Below, piece after piece: positions 11,571-22,600 of a stretch of 64,000 nt of DNA. A model generated the notes under the pieces. The model did not search any database. It was not told where the DNA came from and worked only from the letters and a program-made list of their open reading frames with translations. Each line of letters opens with the position of its first letter. The first letter of the stretch is position 1. The DNA comes from Heliocybe sulcata (Eukaryota > Basidiomycota > Agaricomycetes > Gloeophyllales > Gloeophyllaceae), in contig ML213511.1 of assembly GCA_004369045.1 (NCBI GenBank), positions 542,283 to 606,282 on the forward strand, in the 5' to 3' direction. The position numbers and the translations under genes were made by a program.

Positions 11571-14500
11571 ATGGTCGTCGTCTCTCTTGTCTTTATGACC
11601 CTGGCATCATCTGTCCTTGTATGCATCTCCTGTACATCTGGTTCCTACGTTTACGCAGGTACGAGCTATCATTATCATCCTAGCCTCCGTAACAACCGCT
11701 GACTTGACCGAGTCGATCAGGTATGGAATACGCTCAGGAATGTTACTGTGGCAACTCCATTCAAAATGAGAATACAAAAGCAACCGCCTCGGACTGCGAT
11801 TTAGCCTGCTCTGGCAATTCGAGCGAAATATGCGGTGCGGGTAATCGTCTTAGTGTTTACTGGAGTGGCGAGCAGCCGCCACCGCCACCTGAGATCGTCC
11901 CTAGCGTTGGCCTGTGGGAGTCGCTTGGATGCTACAAGTAAGGGGTAATCCCTCTGGAGGTGGTTATTTGATTTAACCCATGCTTTGCCAGTGACTCGAT
12001 AGCCGCTCGCACCCGGAGCATAGGCGAGAACGTCGATAATGCTACGGTGGAAAGCTGCACGGCTGCCTGCTATAATGCAGGCTACACGCTCGCCGGGTTG
12101 GAGTACAGTACGCAATGCTTTTGCGATGTGACAATCCGCAACTTCGGCGGACCGGCCGCCTCTTCGGACTGCGATATGACTTGCGCCGGCAACAGCTCTG
12201 AGTACTGTGGGGGACCCAACCGGCTTAATCTGTACAATTACACCGGGATGCCTCCTCCTCCTCCTTCGACGCCTCCTGCTGGAGGAGGGAATACGGGTAG
12301 CTCGGTCGAGCCCGTGACAAGCGGTCTACCGATGCCGTGGAATTATTCTGGATGCTGGGTGTATGTTCCTACTCAATATTTGGTTCAATGCGGAGACTCA
12401 GTGGGTCTTAGGGATAATGCCAACGGCCGCATCTTAGCCAACCAAATGCCTGGCGATACCACCAACATGACTATCGGAGATTGTGTTGGATACTGTGCCA
12501 GCCAGAACTATACTTTGTTCGTCCTTGTCATCATCTTCAAGGACTTATCCTAACAGCCGGGTCTCCTGTGACAGAGCGGGCGCGGAATACTCAACTGAAT
12601 GTTACTGTGGCAATGACCTCATAAACGGCGCTACTCCGGCCAGTGACACCGACTGTAACATGGCTTGCGGAGGCAACAGCACGTCAGTCCGAGCAGTGAA
12701 ATTCTGTGTTTCTGAGAAAGTCAGCTCACTGTTAATATTCATTATAGAGAACTTGAGTGTCCGTGTATACTTCTACAGGAAACGTGACAGCTCTGCCCGT
12801 TCCAGTCGTGCTTAACACCAGTCTTCCGGGACAGTGGCAGTATCAGGGTTGTCTCATGTAACGTCTTCATCTCTAGAGCTAAGAGACAGGCACTAATGTC
12901 ATACGGTCTCCTACAGCGAAGGAAGCAGTGAAAGAGTTTTTCCCTATGAAATTGACTGGGCTACCAATAATACGGTGGAAGCATGCCTCACGCAGTGCGC
13001 TACCTTCGGTTACCCTGCAGCTGGCCTCGAATATGGGGAACAATGCTTCTGCGGCGACGTCTGGGATGTCCCAGCCAATAGCGGAGGATTTGCTGCCGAG
13101 TCTCAGTGTAATATGGCCTGCTCGGGTGATCCTATCCATCTTTGCGGTGGAGAGTCGCGGTTGTCGCTATACTACTGGGATCAGACTAGCGACCCCTTGT
13201 ATGTCTGGCATACCCCGGACAATATCGGGCAATACGAGGTACGCCGCTTGAGTGCATGAGGTTGCTCACCGTACTTAGCGCCGTATTTTCTAGTTTCTGA
13301 TCGGTGGTATCGTCATCCCACTAGTCGCAACGGTCGGGATCAACAACAAAGTCAGCTTTGTAGAGAAGTACGGCACAGGACCGCCCAACTCGACCGGCGC
13401 ATATGAGTTAGACGTCTCTTTGACCGATAACTACCAGCTTGCCTGGAGAGAGATGCACGTCAAAACGGATGTCTTTTGTTCGGCGAGCCTTGTATTGCCG
13501 GATAAAGCCGCTCGCCAGCTAAATGTCGGTGGATGGTCGCTCAGTTCGACATTCGGCGTGCGACTGTATGCTCCGGATGGCAGTCCAGGCGTCAACGGTA
13601 CAAACGACTGGGAGGAGAACGTCAACGAACTCAGTTTGCAGGTGAGCATCGCTCGTGAGATGTTGAGGTCATAACTCTTACCTGTCTCCACAGCAAGGAC
13701 GATGGTACCCGAGCGCCATGGTGATGTCCAACGGTAGCGTCTTAGTTGTTGGCGGTGAAGCTGGAAGTAACGGTGCGCCCATTCCAACGCTGGAGATTCT
13801 TCCTCGAATTCCTGGCGGCGACACGACGATATACCTTGACTATCTGAACCGCACCGACCCCAACAATCTCTACCCGTTCCTGTTTGTACTACCCAGTGGT
13901 AACATCTTCATCGGTATATTGCGTTTCATTGCTGCTTGTTAATGCGTGACCATGTCGACTGAGTGCATTCATGTAGGTTATTACAACGAAGCTCGCATCT
14001 TGGATCCCGTGACATTCGCCACCCTCCAAGTCTTGCCAAACATGCCGGGTTCAGTGACCAGCTTCGAGGCGGGAAGGACGTATCCTATGGAGGGGACAGC
14101 TGTTCTCCTTCCCCAACACGCTCCCTACACTGATCCTATGGAGGTCCTAGTCTGCGGGGGCTCCAATTTCGGGGTTGCGTGAGTCACTCATCGCCTTCGG
14201 TATCACGCGTAAGCAGATGCTAATCCTTGACGAAGCTTGGATAATTGCGTTAGTATTGCACCTGAGGCAGAAAATGCTACTTGGACCATTGAACGCATGG
14301 TAAGCCTCTCCTCGCCAACATAAGAGACGTCGTTACTGAGTTGGCGGATTATGGCAGCCATCGAAGCGTGTCATGTCCTGTATGGTCGCTCTGCCCGATG
14401 GCACGTTCATGATCATGAACGGCGCTCAAGCAGGTGTAGCCGGTTTTGGCTTGGGAGACGACCCCAATCTCGGTGCGTTACTGTACGATCCTTCGCTGCC

Positions 14501-15188
14501 CATTCACCAGCGCATCTCGGTTCTTAATACTACCATTGTGGCGCGCTTGTATCACTCCGAGGCCACCCTCCTGCCTGATGGCCGGGTTCTGGTAACGGGA
14601 TCGGATCCGGAAACTAATTGGCCGAATGGAACGGCGAAATTCCCTCAGGTGCGTGGAATAGGTCCTTGACAGGGGCCCTTAAACCTGATCCAAGAACATT
14701 TAATTTTGAACAGGAGTATCGCATGGAGGTGTATATTCCTCCATACCTGAACCAGGGCTATAGACAGCCCGAATTTAACATCACGGAGACTGACTGGGAG
14801 TACAATGGGCAATACCAGATTACAGTCAAACTCTACCAAGCGGACACATCCACAATGCGAGTCTCTCTCCTGGCAGGTCAGTGGTCCATCTGATGCTCAA
14901 TGCATGATGCACTGCATCAATTTGCTGACTGCATGTTGCGCAGCATCCTCGAGCACTCACGGTAACATGTTCGGTGGCCGCACCATATTCCCGGAGTTCT
15001 CCTGCTCAGGGAACGTCTGTACCATTACAGCCCCACCTAATGCCTTTGTGTCGCCCCCAAGCTGGCATCAAGTGTTCATATTGGACGGGCCAACTCCGTC
15101 CCATTCTCAGTGGGTTCGTATCGGCGGCGATCCTGGTATGCTCGGTCACTGGCCTGACTACCCTGATTTCACGCTGCCCGGTGTGTGA
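11571..15188 (+). CDS. WSC-domain copper radical oxidase (glyoxal oxidase-like, AA5_1)
   Basis: Fourteen exons give about 948 residues: 11571-11658, 11721-11937, 11992-12360, 12412-12516, 12575-12705, 12758-12857, 12917-13238, 13294-13641, 13694-13913, 13977-14178, 14254-14299, 14358-14648, 14714-14876, 14944-15188. A hydrophobic leader ([17 protein letters not shown]) precedes four cysteine-rich WSC modules, the first lacking its N-terminal half. Proline-rich linkers separate the first three. The C-terminal half (from about 445) is a glyoxal oxidase with the expected radical/copper residues: Cys about 506 (VFCSA), Tyr about 565 (GRWYPSAMV), Tyr-His about 781-782 ([11 protein letters not shown]) and His about 909 (PPSWHQVF). 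The family oxidises simple aldehydes or alcohols with O2 and releases H2O2, which in wood-rot fungi feeds peroxidases; WSC modules are thought to bind cell-wall glycans. The weakest join is intron 12706-12757, which ends WSC3 without the usual CGGxxR segment, so a different splice or a sequence error there is possible. Confidence 0.9.
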
Positions 15189-15432
15189 GGCGGCATGCAT
15201 TTTATACCAACATTCTTCCTTTGCCGGACTTGAAGCTTGCTGATTGGATATCCGGGATCGTATTCGATTATAGCGCACTCTCTTGCCAATTGAAAGGCTT
15301 TCGGCTGCCGAGGTTTTGAATACTTAGTCGAACCCAATATGCAGGAAAGTCTTGAGCTTGAACATCGACTGATGAGCAGCAGAGACTCAAGAGTAAATTT
15401 ATGTCATAACTATGGCTACCACGATGCTCTCT

Positions 15433-16419
15433 CTAATCAACTTTCGAGTCCGGAGACCAATCGCAATTGATGTCTCGCACCCCAGACTGTACTTCCAACC
15501 AAATATCCTTCCAGTTCTGCTGATTCCGAGGAGGGACAGGAGCTAGGACCTTAAACTTCACCTTCCCTCCCTCTGCATTTTCGCGCAAGGCGTTCTGCCT
15601 CTCCGGCTCGGTTTTGAAATCCCATTGGCCCGGGGCCAGCTGTGCAATATACCGTTCAACACTCTGCGGCAGATGGTGCATCCCGTACGGCGGCGGCAAT
15701 GGGTCATCTTCTGACTTGGATAGCCACTTCAGGAAGTATGGAATGTCGGACATTGCGAGTGAGGTCCCTGACACACGAATGCTTGCGAGATTTTCGCAGT
15801 CCTTGAAGGATAGAAGCTTCTCGAGCGGCCTGTGTGCATCTTGTAGGTGAACCACCTCGCTGAGCGCGAGGTGGACGTGCGTGACGCGGGGAAACCGAGG
15901 CACCGGCTTCACGTCGTCGTGCCGTCCGAAGGCAGGAATCGCTAGCGTCAGGTGGGTGAGGTGTGGAAACATTATTTCCGGTAGAAAGAGGACGTCGACA
16001 ATTATCCGGCCGTTGGGTATGCTTGCGGTTGTAATGGTGAGCGTCTGCGCGTAAGGGGAGGTCGCTTCCATGACGCGAACCACTGCGGAGCATGCAACTG
16101 AGCACTCTACAGTCGCAGGCCTTACGATAGAGAAATACTTACAGAGGTCATACAGGCCGGTGCGCCCTGTACCAGTTGCCAAGAAGACGTGGCAAAGACT
16201 TCCCTTAGTTTTTGCTGGAGATGCACCCCAGACGCGTAGGAAGGCTTTCATCTTCGGAGGGCCCGAAATGGCCACGCTGTGGAATCTATACGGCTCTACG
16301 ATATCCTTCAGAGCCTTTGAGACTAGCCGTAGCGCGCAGCCGGTACGTCCTCCATCCGTGCACGCAAAAAATGCGACGGCATCGAGGAGTTCCACTGGAA
16401 GTCGAGCCATGGCTTGCAT
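15433..16419 (-). CDS. F-box-like domain protein
   Basis: This single-exon gene encodes 328 residues and ends 244 bp from the stop of the convergent oxidase gene. The N-terminus (MARLPVELLDAVAFFAC, then CALRLVSKALKDIVEPYRF) has the LPxEL..I....LRLVSKxxxxxxxPxLF pattern of basidiomycete F-box-like proteins. The rest is a leucine-rich, repeat-poor region typical of the large, fast-evolving F-box families in Agaricomycetes, with no WD40 or kelch signature that I can see. F-box proteins recruit targets to SCF ubiquitin ligases through Skp1; the target here is unknown. An alternative ATG three codons downstream (16410) gives MARLPVELL and is equally plausible. Family assignment is moderately sure. 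Confidence 0.7.
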   Translation of the reverse strand: MQAMARLPVELLDAVAFFACTDGGRTGCALRLVSKALKDIVEPYRFHSVAISGPPKMKAFLRVWGASPAKTKGSLCHVFLATGTGRTGLYDLCKYFSIVRPATVECSVACSAVVRVMEATSPYAQTLTITTASIPNGRIIVDVLFLPEIMFPHLTHLTLAIPAFGRHDDVKPVPRFPRVTHVHLALSEVVHLQDAHRPLEKLLSFKDCENLASIRVSGTSLAMSDIPYFLKWLSKSEDDPLPPPYGMHHLPQSVERYIAQLAPGQWDFKTEPERQNALRENAEGGKVKFKVLAPVPPRNQQNWKDIWLEVQSGVRDINCDWSPDSKVD

Positions 16420-17024
16420 CGCAATAGCTTTCGCTTCTGAGATCTGAGGTATCAGCCAAAAGTCGGTGAATCCAAGGGACGTTGTGGTCTAAGAGAGGGC
16501 AGCAACACTTTTGGCAAGAGCACAAAGGCAGTAAGGGTTGGCGCGCACGATTCGAGGTGTCACTGAATGACTGTTGGGATAAAGGACTCAGTGAGTGTAA
16601 AGGTCTGGTTTAGCGAGCGCATCAAATGTCTCTGGCGCAACCTAACGACCTTCTCATGGCGGCGAAAGCACCCCTAGGACTACCATTTGAAATTCGAGGA
16701 TCGACGCAATGATACTAACAGTCATGAAAATGATTGACCCCAGAGCAGGGGTAACGAGCTCGAGGTTGAGAAGATTGTGAATTCTCTGACTGGAGAGCCT
16801 CAATTCAGCCACAAACATAAATCAATAAACATGTGGCCGTGGCCGGAGCCGGCGTGGGAGTACTGCCGATGGCCGGCCCGGAGCCCCTATTGTGCGTACA
16901 GGCGCGATAGCATGCTTGACTCGATACCACCGCCTTACTTACCGACATTGTACCTGTTAGGTTGGCTAGTTCAGCAGCGCAACATCGGCAAGAGAGTCAA
17001 GCAAGACCAAACTATTCTGGGACG
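16420..17024. other. Divergent intergenic region
   Basis: About 600 bp between the F-box-like gene (-) and the FHA gene (+). It must carry both promoters. Frames are short and without motifs, and I see no clear TATA box. Confidence 0.45.
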
Positions 17025-19343
17025 ATGGAGGCTGCTGTGCAATCCATAAGTGAGAGCAGGGCGCAGGGAAGACGGGTTATTCGACCCTTGCCCCAGCGTG
17101 CAGTAACAGGTCAGTACTCTGAAGGCATGCGCAGCTGTCATCCGTATATGCGCGATTCATGGCGATTATATACAGGCTTGAAGCTCTTAGTCGACAGGAA
17201 CGGAGATCAGCCATCGCGAATATTGACATTCTCCAAGTCCCAGACGAGCGTCGTCACCATCGGGCGCAAGGCCGCCGCCGCCAACGGGAACGACTGCTGG
17301 CCTGCAGATGAAGCCATGTTTCGCTGCCCCGTGGTGAGTCGCAAGCATGCAAAGATAGCCTTCTCCGATGCCGGCACCGTAAGTATTCAGTCGACCTTCA
17401 TCTATCAATCCTGCCTCACACGGGTCAGGCATACTTGATCGATTTGGGCTCGCACCACGGTACATACATCTTAAAGCCAAGTGACGCGGACTCGAGGCGG
17501 ATCAAGCCTCAGACGCCGGTGACGCTTGAGGACGACGACGTGATCACCTTCGGTAAGGGCGTCAAGAGCGGCGACGCGCTCGTGCCGCCGGTCACAGCCC
17601 GTGTGCAGCTGCTTCGCGGCACCATTTCATCTAGCCCCATCACGTACAGGCGGGCTTCAAGCAACGCTATGACGCCTTCCAGCACGACGTCGCCTATCAA
17701 GCGTTCGTCTAGCGGGCGCTTCGGTCTTCAGTACATTTCCTCCGAGGACGAGGAGGAAGAGGCCATCGTGTCTTCCGAGCCGGAGCGCGATTCAGACGTT
17801 GAGGAGGTTCCTCGCCCTTGCTCGCAGCCATTGGAGGAAATCGTGAGTCTGAGTAATGCGGACGGTCCTGTCGCGCCCTTGTCGAGCTCCCGACTGCCGT
17901 CCTTCCGCGCTTTCAACGTCCACTTGCCGATTCTGGATCAGTTCCCTACGCTGCCCATGCCGTGGAATCTCTTGAAAGCTTCCAGCCGTAACGACAGCCC
18001 TCCTATCGATGCTGACATCACTCGCGATGACACTACTCCATTCGAGTCGCCGTCGCCATTCTCTATCGTTAGGACTCCGTCGGTGCACTCGAAGGCTGGC
18101 GATGAGAATTCCACGTCGTCCAGACCCTCGTCGCCCGTCGAGACAAGCATCCCTCCCTGGAGACAGTCGTCTCTCGGTCCAGATGGTGAGAGAGATGAGG
18201 AAGGGCAAGGAAGGCACGCCATGAACGATGAGAGTCGGGATATGTCCCTCAGCAATGGCGACGAAGATATGAGCGAAGATGGTGGCTCTCCTGAAGATCC
18301 CTATGTTCCGTCGTTCGGCCAGTCCGCGAACAGGTACCCTATAATAGACGAAGATTTCGTGGAGTACGCGCTGCCCTCCGTACTGTCTGATATGCCCAGC
18401 CCGCCTTCGGAAGCCACGCCTGAGCCGGAGGTGCTTCCCATCACTTCCCTAGACGAGGCGCTCTGGCCGCTGGCTGCTTCGCGCTCTGAGTCCGTCGAGG
18501 ACACCTCCGCGCCAGCTGCACAGTCGCAGGCGGCGGTCACGACCGAACTTCAGGTGAGCTTTTCAGTATGCTCAGCGTATATATAAATGTTGATCACTGT
18601 TGCATGCAGACAAGTCTGGCAACCTTTGACAAAGGCTTGAAGGACCTCAAGAATCGTCTTGAGTCGCATATGGCGACGACCAGGGTCGTCCTGGACAGTC
18701 ACGACCGCCGAGTGATGGACGTCAACGAGCTGTGTTCGTCTCTCAGCACGAGGATGGACGCTGGTGGGGACTTGCCGGGGCGCGTCAAGGAGGTCGAACG
18801 CAGGATGTCTGGGTTCCAAGACGACATTGAGAGGAATGGCAAGAAGCGTCAGGAGGAGGAGAAGTACCGCGAGGAACTGGCGGCGGACTTGGGTATCGTC
18901 AGAGGTCTAGCTAGTGGTCAGTCTCTCAGCTTATGCCCTTGCCCTGACCGAACGTACTAAGGAGATGTCCGACAGAGATGCGGGCGCTCCACGAGCTCAT
19001 GTCGAGGGAGCTTGCCGCTGAGCTGCGCGCTTGCAAAGATGCTCGTTTGGAAGTTTCCAGAGTCGTTCAACGACTGCAGGACGATGCTCTTGCTTTGGTA
19101 AGGCTCTGGTCCGATTTGATAGTGAGTAATAGGTCTGATCATTCTTGCCAGGAGGTTCGGAGGCCATTGAAGCGCAAGCGGTCTGTTGCTGAGCTATTCG
19201 AAGGCGCGCCAGCGCATGAGATTGCTCCGCTGGATCAGGCGAGGCCGTCGAAGCGGCACCGTGCCATGCCCAGCGCCTTGGGCACGACCGCAGCAATTGC
19301 ACTCGGAGCTGTTGCGACCTGGTCTGCTCTGGCATTCTCCTAG
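17025..19343 (+). CDS. FHA-domain protein with coiled coil and C-terminal membrane anchor
   Basis: Six exons (17025-17109, 17176-17378, 17429-18553, 18610-18916, 18976-19097, 19152-19343) give 677 residues. An FHA phosphothreonine-binding domain lies at about 29-150, with TIGRK (56-60), VVSRKHAKI (81-89) and DLGSHHGTYI (101-110) marking the conserved GR, SxxH and NG-like positions. It is followed by about 320 acidic, Ser/Pro-rich, probably disordered residues, then a coiled-coil stretch (about 472-610), a basic LKRKR patch and a final hydrophobic segment (ALGTTAAIALGAVATWSALA) right at the C-terminus, as in tail-anchored proteins. FHA plus coiled coil plus tail anchor recalls SLMAP and yeast Far9/Far10, STRIPAK subunits at the ER or nuclear envelope. 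That link is inferred from architecture only. Confidence 0.85.
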
Positions 19344-19647
19344 AAGATTTATGGTACAATGTACGACTTCCAGGGTTGCTTAGATTGCAAGGTAGGTCAA
19401 CTGTACGAATGGATGCTGCAATGTTCTCAGTATGTAGGAATAGTGGTCGTGTACAGTCGTTCCGACAGTGCGCGTTTGTATTTATATCCTTCGCTTTCTT
19501 TGTTCCAATTTGTTGTCTCTACTACCTCGCTTCCATTATATACAGCACGTTGAATATTGTACAGAGCAGGCGCTCGCCAGAATAACTGCAACAGATAATG
19601 CTACTGGAATACACAAGCCACAAGCTGAAAGGCAGCGACGCCCGATG

Positions 19648-22600
19648 TCAGGGTACGGGCCCATACTTCTCTTGGACTTCACGGATACGAGCACGCAACA
19701 TGGCCAGGGTGACGGTAGTGGATCCGCCATCGGGGGTGGCAGGAGTTGCCGCACTGGGGGATTGGGAAGTCTGACTGCCATTGGTCTGCGACCCGATGGT
19801 GGCAGACAAATTGGAGCTCGAGCTTGAACTTGAAGCGACGCCATTATTCATTTTTAGCCGTTTGACAGAGCCCAGGCTGCTCATGTCCTCCGTGTGCTCC
19901 TCCGAGATACGTCTCTTGGAAGGTGATGGATTCAGTGGACGCCTGACTAGAAGTTCATCGAACTCCGCGGCCTTCTGACGTACGACAGCCTCAAAGTCAT
20001 TGACAGCCAACTGGAGCTGAGCCTTCGGGATGAGCATCGGACAGCTCAGGTCCACCGACAGATGAGCCTGGAGGAGAGTGGGCACAAGTGTTCCCATATT
20101 TTCGAACAGGATTTTTCCAGGGAAGGGTATATTGCGGGTGCGACACGCTTCCAAATCGGCTAAAGCGTCTTTTGAAGTGCCCAACCAGCACTCATTCTGG
20201 AGCCATGAGGCGGCTTGCTCGTACAAGGAGCTGCACACAGAAGCCAATTAGCACCAGGGAATAGTGGATAGACAGAGCACATACTCGGAGTCCTTCGCGT
20301 CACCGAAAGGGGGGATAGAGAGGGATATGGATGGCTGCTCGATTAAGGTCGATAGCCGTTGGAACATCGACGATAATAGCAGAGCGAGTTTATGGATGCC
20401 CTGGACGAACAACCAATAGTCGACTGGTAAAAAGCGGGTCAATACATGATCTGGGAGACATCTTTGGCTAACATACATCGGCCATTGATCATAGACCGTT
20501 CCACCCAGTCCTGACCTTGGTTTCTCCAGCATTTCAGGAAAGGCCTTAGCAGCTCTACATGCCAAGAATGGCGGGCGTGAGCACGTTACATTATTGCAGG
20601 CAGGTGTTGACCTACCGTTCAGGGTGTACCAACGGCTGAGCCTCCCGTCAACGTCTAACGACATTTGCTTCATGAGTTCGGAGAATTTCGAGTCCACATC
20701 CTTCGTGTTGGACGTGATTGGTAAAACACGGTAATCCGCGAACGATCCTTCTTCCATGTGCTTTTCAATCTAACATTGACGAGCTGTCAGCCAAAGGAGC
20801 CAGCATGACATGGAACAAACGTACTGTCTGGAGTAGGTCATCATACATGGTTTGCTGCTCCTCTTCAGCCCATACGATGAAGACAACGGAAGTCAGGTAG
20901 TGCTGTCTAGCCGGCATACTTGCTATCACATCGCGCAGCCGAGCATAATCATCCAGGGCACGGTATTTGCTGTAAGACAGATTTAGATTCGAGCAGAACA
21001 ACTCAATGTACATACGCACCGCTCAAGGTCATCCTCAACGTCAGCTATCGGTGTACACTCAAATACAAGAAGTGCAGGAGCCGATGTTGAGGTTCCGGCT
21101 GCCGATGCATTTGAGTAGGGGATCTCGAACGAGCTTTCGGACATCCATCTTCCAGACTCCGGCACATTGAACTTTCGCTGCACCCAGATGGCTGTGCTGT
21201 CCACATCAGGATTCATTGACAGCCACACATTCCATGACTGTGGGGTCCTCCTCAATTTCTTGCGAACAACCGAACGAACGGTAGACAAGAAAGAGCCTTG
21301 TGCCCATCGACGTTCATACTCTTCGTGTTTCTGGAGCATCAAATGTGAACAATTGCTATGGGCATCGAATGGTCGCGCTATACCTCTCGTAACCGCCGTA
21401 CCACATCCTCATCCGTCCGCGCGTATTCCTCGATAGTAGTTGGTCTCAGCCGACGACGGCGCGCTTTCGCCGATGTACTGACCGAAGTAGCGGCGCTTTC
21501 CTCGAACTCTGATCTCGAACGTCGACGAGCTGGTCGGTCTTGCTTTGGCTTCCTTTTACCAGTAGCATATTTGTCGTCAAAGAAAGGATCTGTAGTCGCT
21601 CGAAGCCAACGTTTGAACGTCTTTCGGAGTAAGACCCTTTCCCTGTGCGAAACCGCTTTGCTTTCTAGAGCCGGGTCAGCCTCTTCCTCCTTCTCCTTCT
21701 CTTTGCCCTTGTCAGACTTGGGCGCGACAACGGGGGGAGCAGAAGGCAGGGCCGCAGGAAATAGTTTCTCAATCTTGGGTGTGCTGATGGGACTGGGTAG
21801 CGAGAATGACGAGGTTGATCCAAGCTTCGTGGGCGACTTCAACGGAGTTCCAAACAATGGGCTCAAGCCGCCGCTCGACGAGCTTACGTCGGTGTTGATG
21901 CTCGGGAATCCCTTGATCCTGCCGAAAGCCTTCGGTATCTCCTCCTTACTGGCGCTAGGCGTTGGGGGTAACGATATCGGTTGCAGCTTCGATGGGGGCG
22001 GGGGCTCGCTGAGCGGAGTCCGAGGCTCCAAAGTTCCGGACGCTACAGATATTTCAATGATACCGCGGCGAATATATTCCATTCCCACTTACAGAGCCAT
22101 GAAGAAGAAGGAGTTCCAGATTTGTCAAGGATTAACGTGTCTTGTCGAGTAAGACCAGGCTTCGCTGCACCGGCATTCGTAGACGAGCGACTGACGTCTG
22201 TAGACACGAACAATGAAGGTCGAGGACTTGGAGTGGAAGGTGAGCTATCCTTGCCATTAGCAGGCGTTGACGGCGAGAGTGTTGTCGCAGGGGTTGCGGG
22301 CTTGGCCGATGGCTTGGTGGGCGTAAATGCAGGAGCGGCAGGGTTAAGCAGTGGAGCCGGCTTCGCACTGTCCGCAGGGGGTGCGGGAACTTTGAACGTC
22401 GAAGGCGCCGGTGACGGCGATCCAAACAAAGGCGGAGGTGCTGGGCTTCCAGCAGGCTTCGCGTCCCCAAACAACGACGGAGAGGGTGTTTTAGATGGCC
22501 CAAACAGAGAGAAGGGAACCGAAGAGGTCGGCGCCTCCGCTGGCTTGGGAGCACCAAATGGCGATGATGTCTCGTCCGCCTTTGCTCCACCAAACAACGA

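Noticed and set aside
12683-12779. Frameshift or short 97-nt intron to repair the third WSC module
   Set aside because: The 97-nt join gives the wrong phase and runs into a stop; the 52-nt intron 12706-12757 closes the frame and has a normal size, though it loses part of the module.
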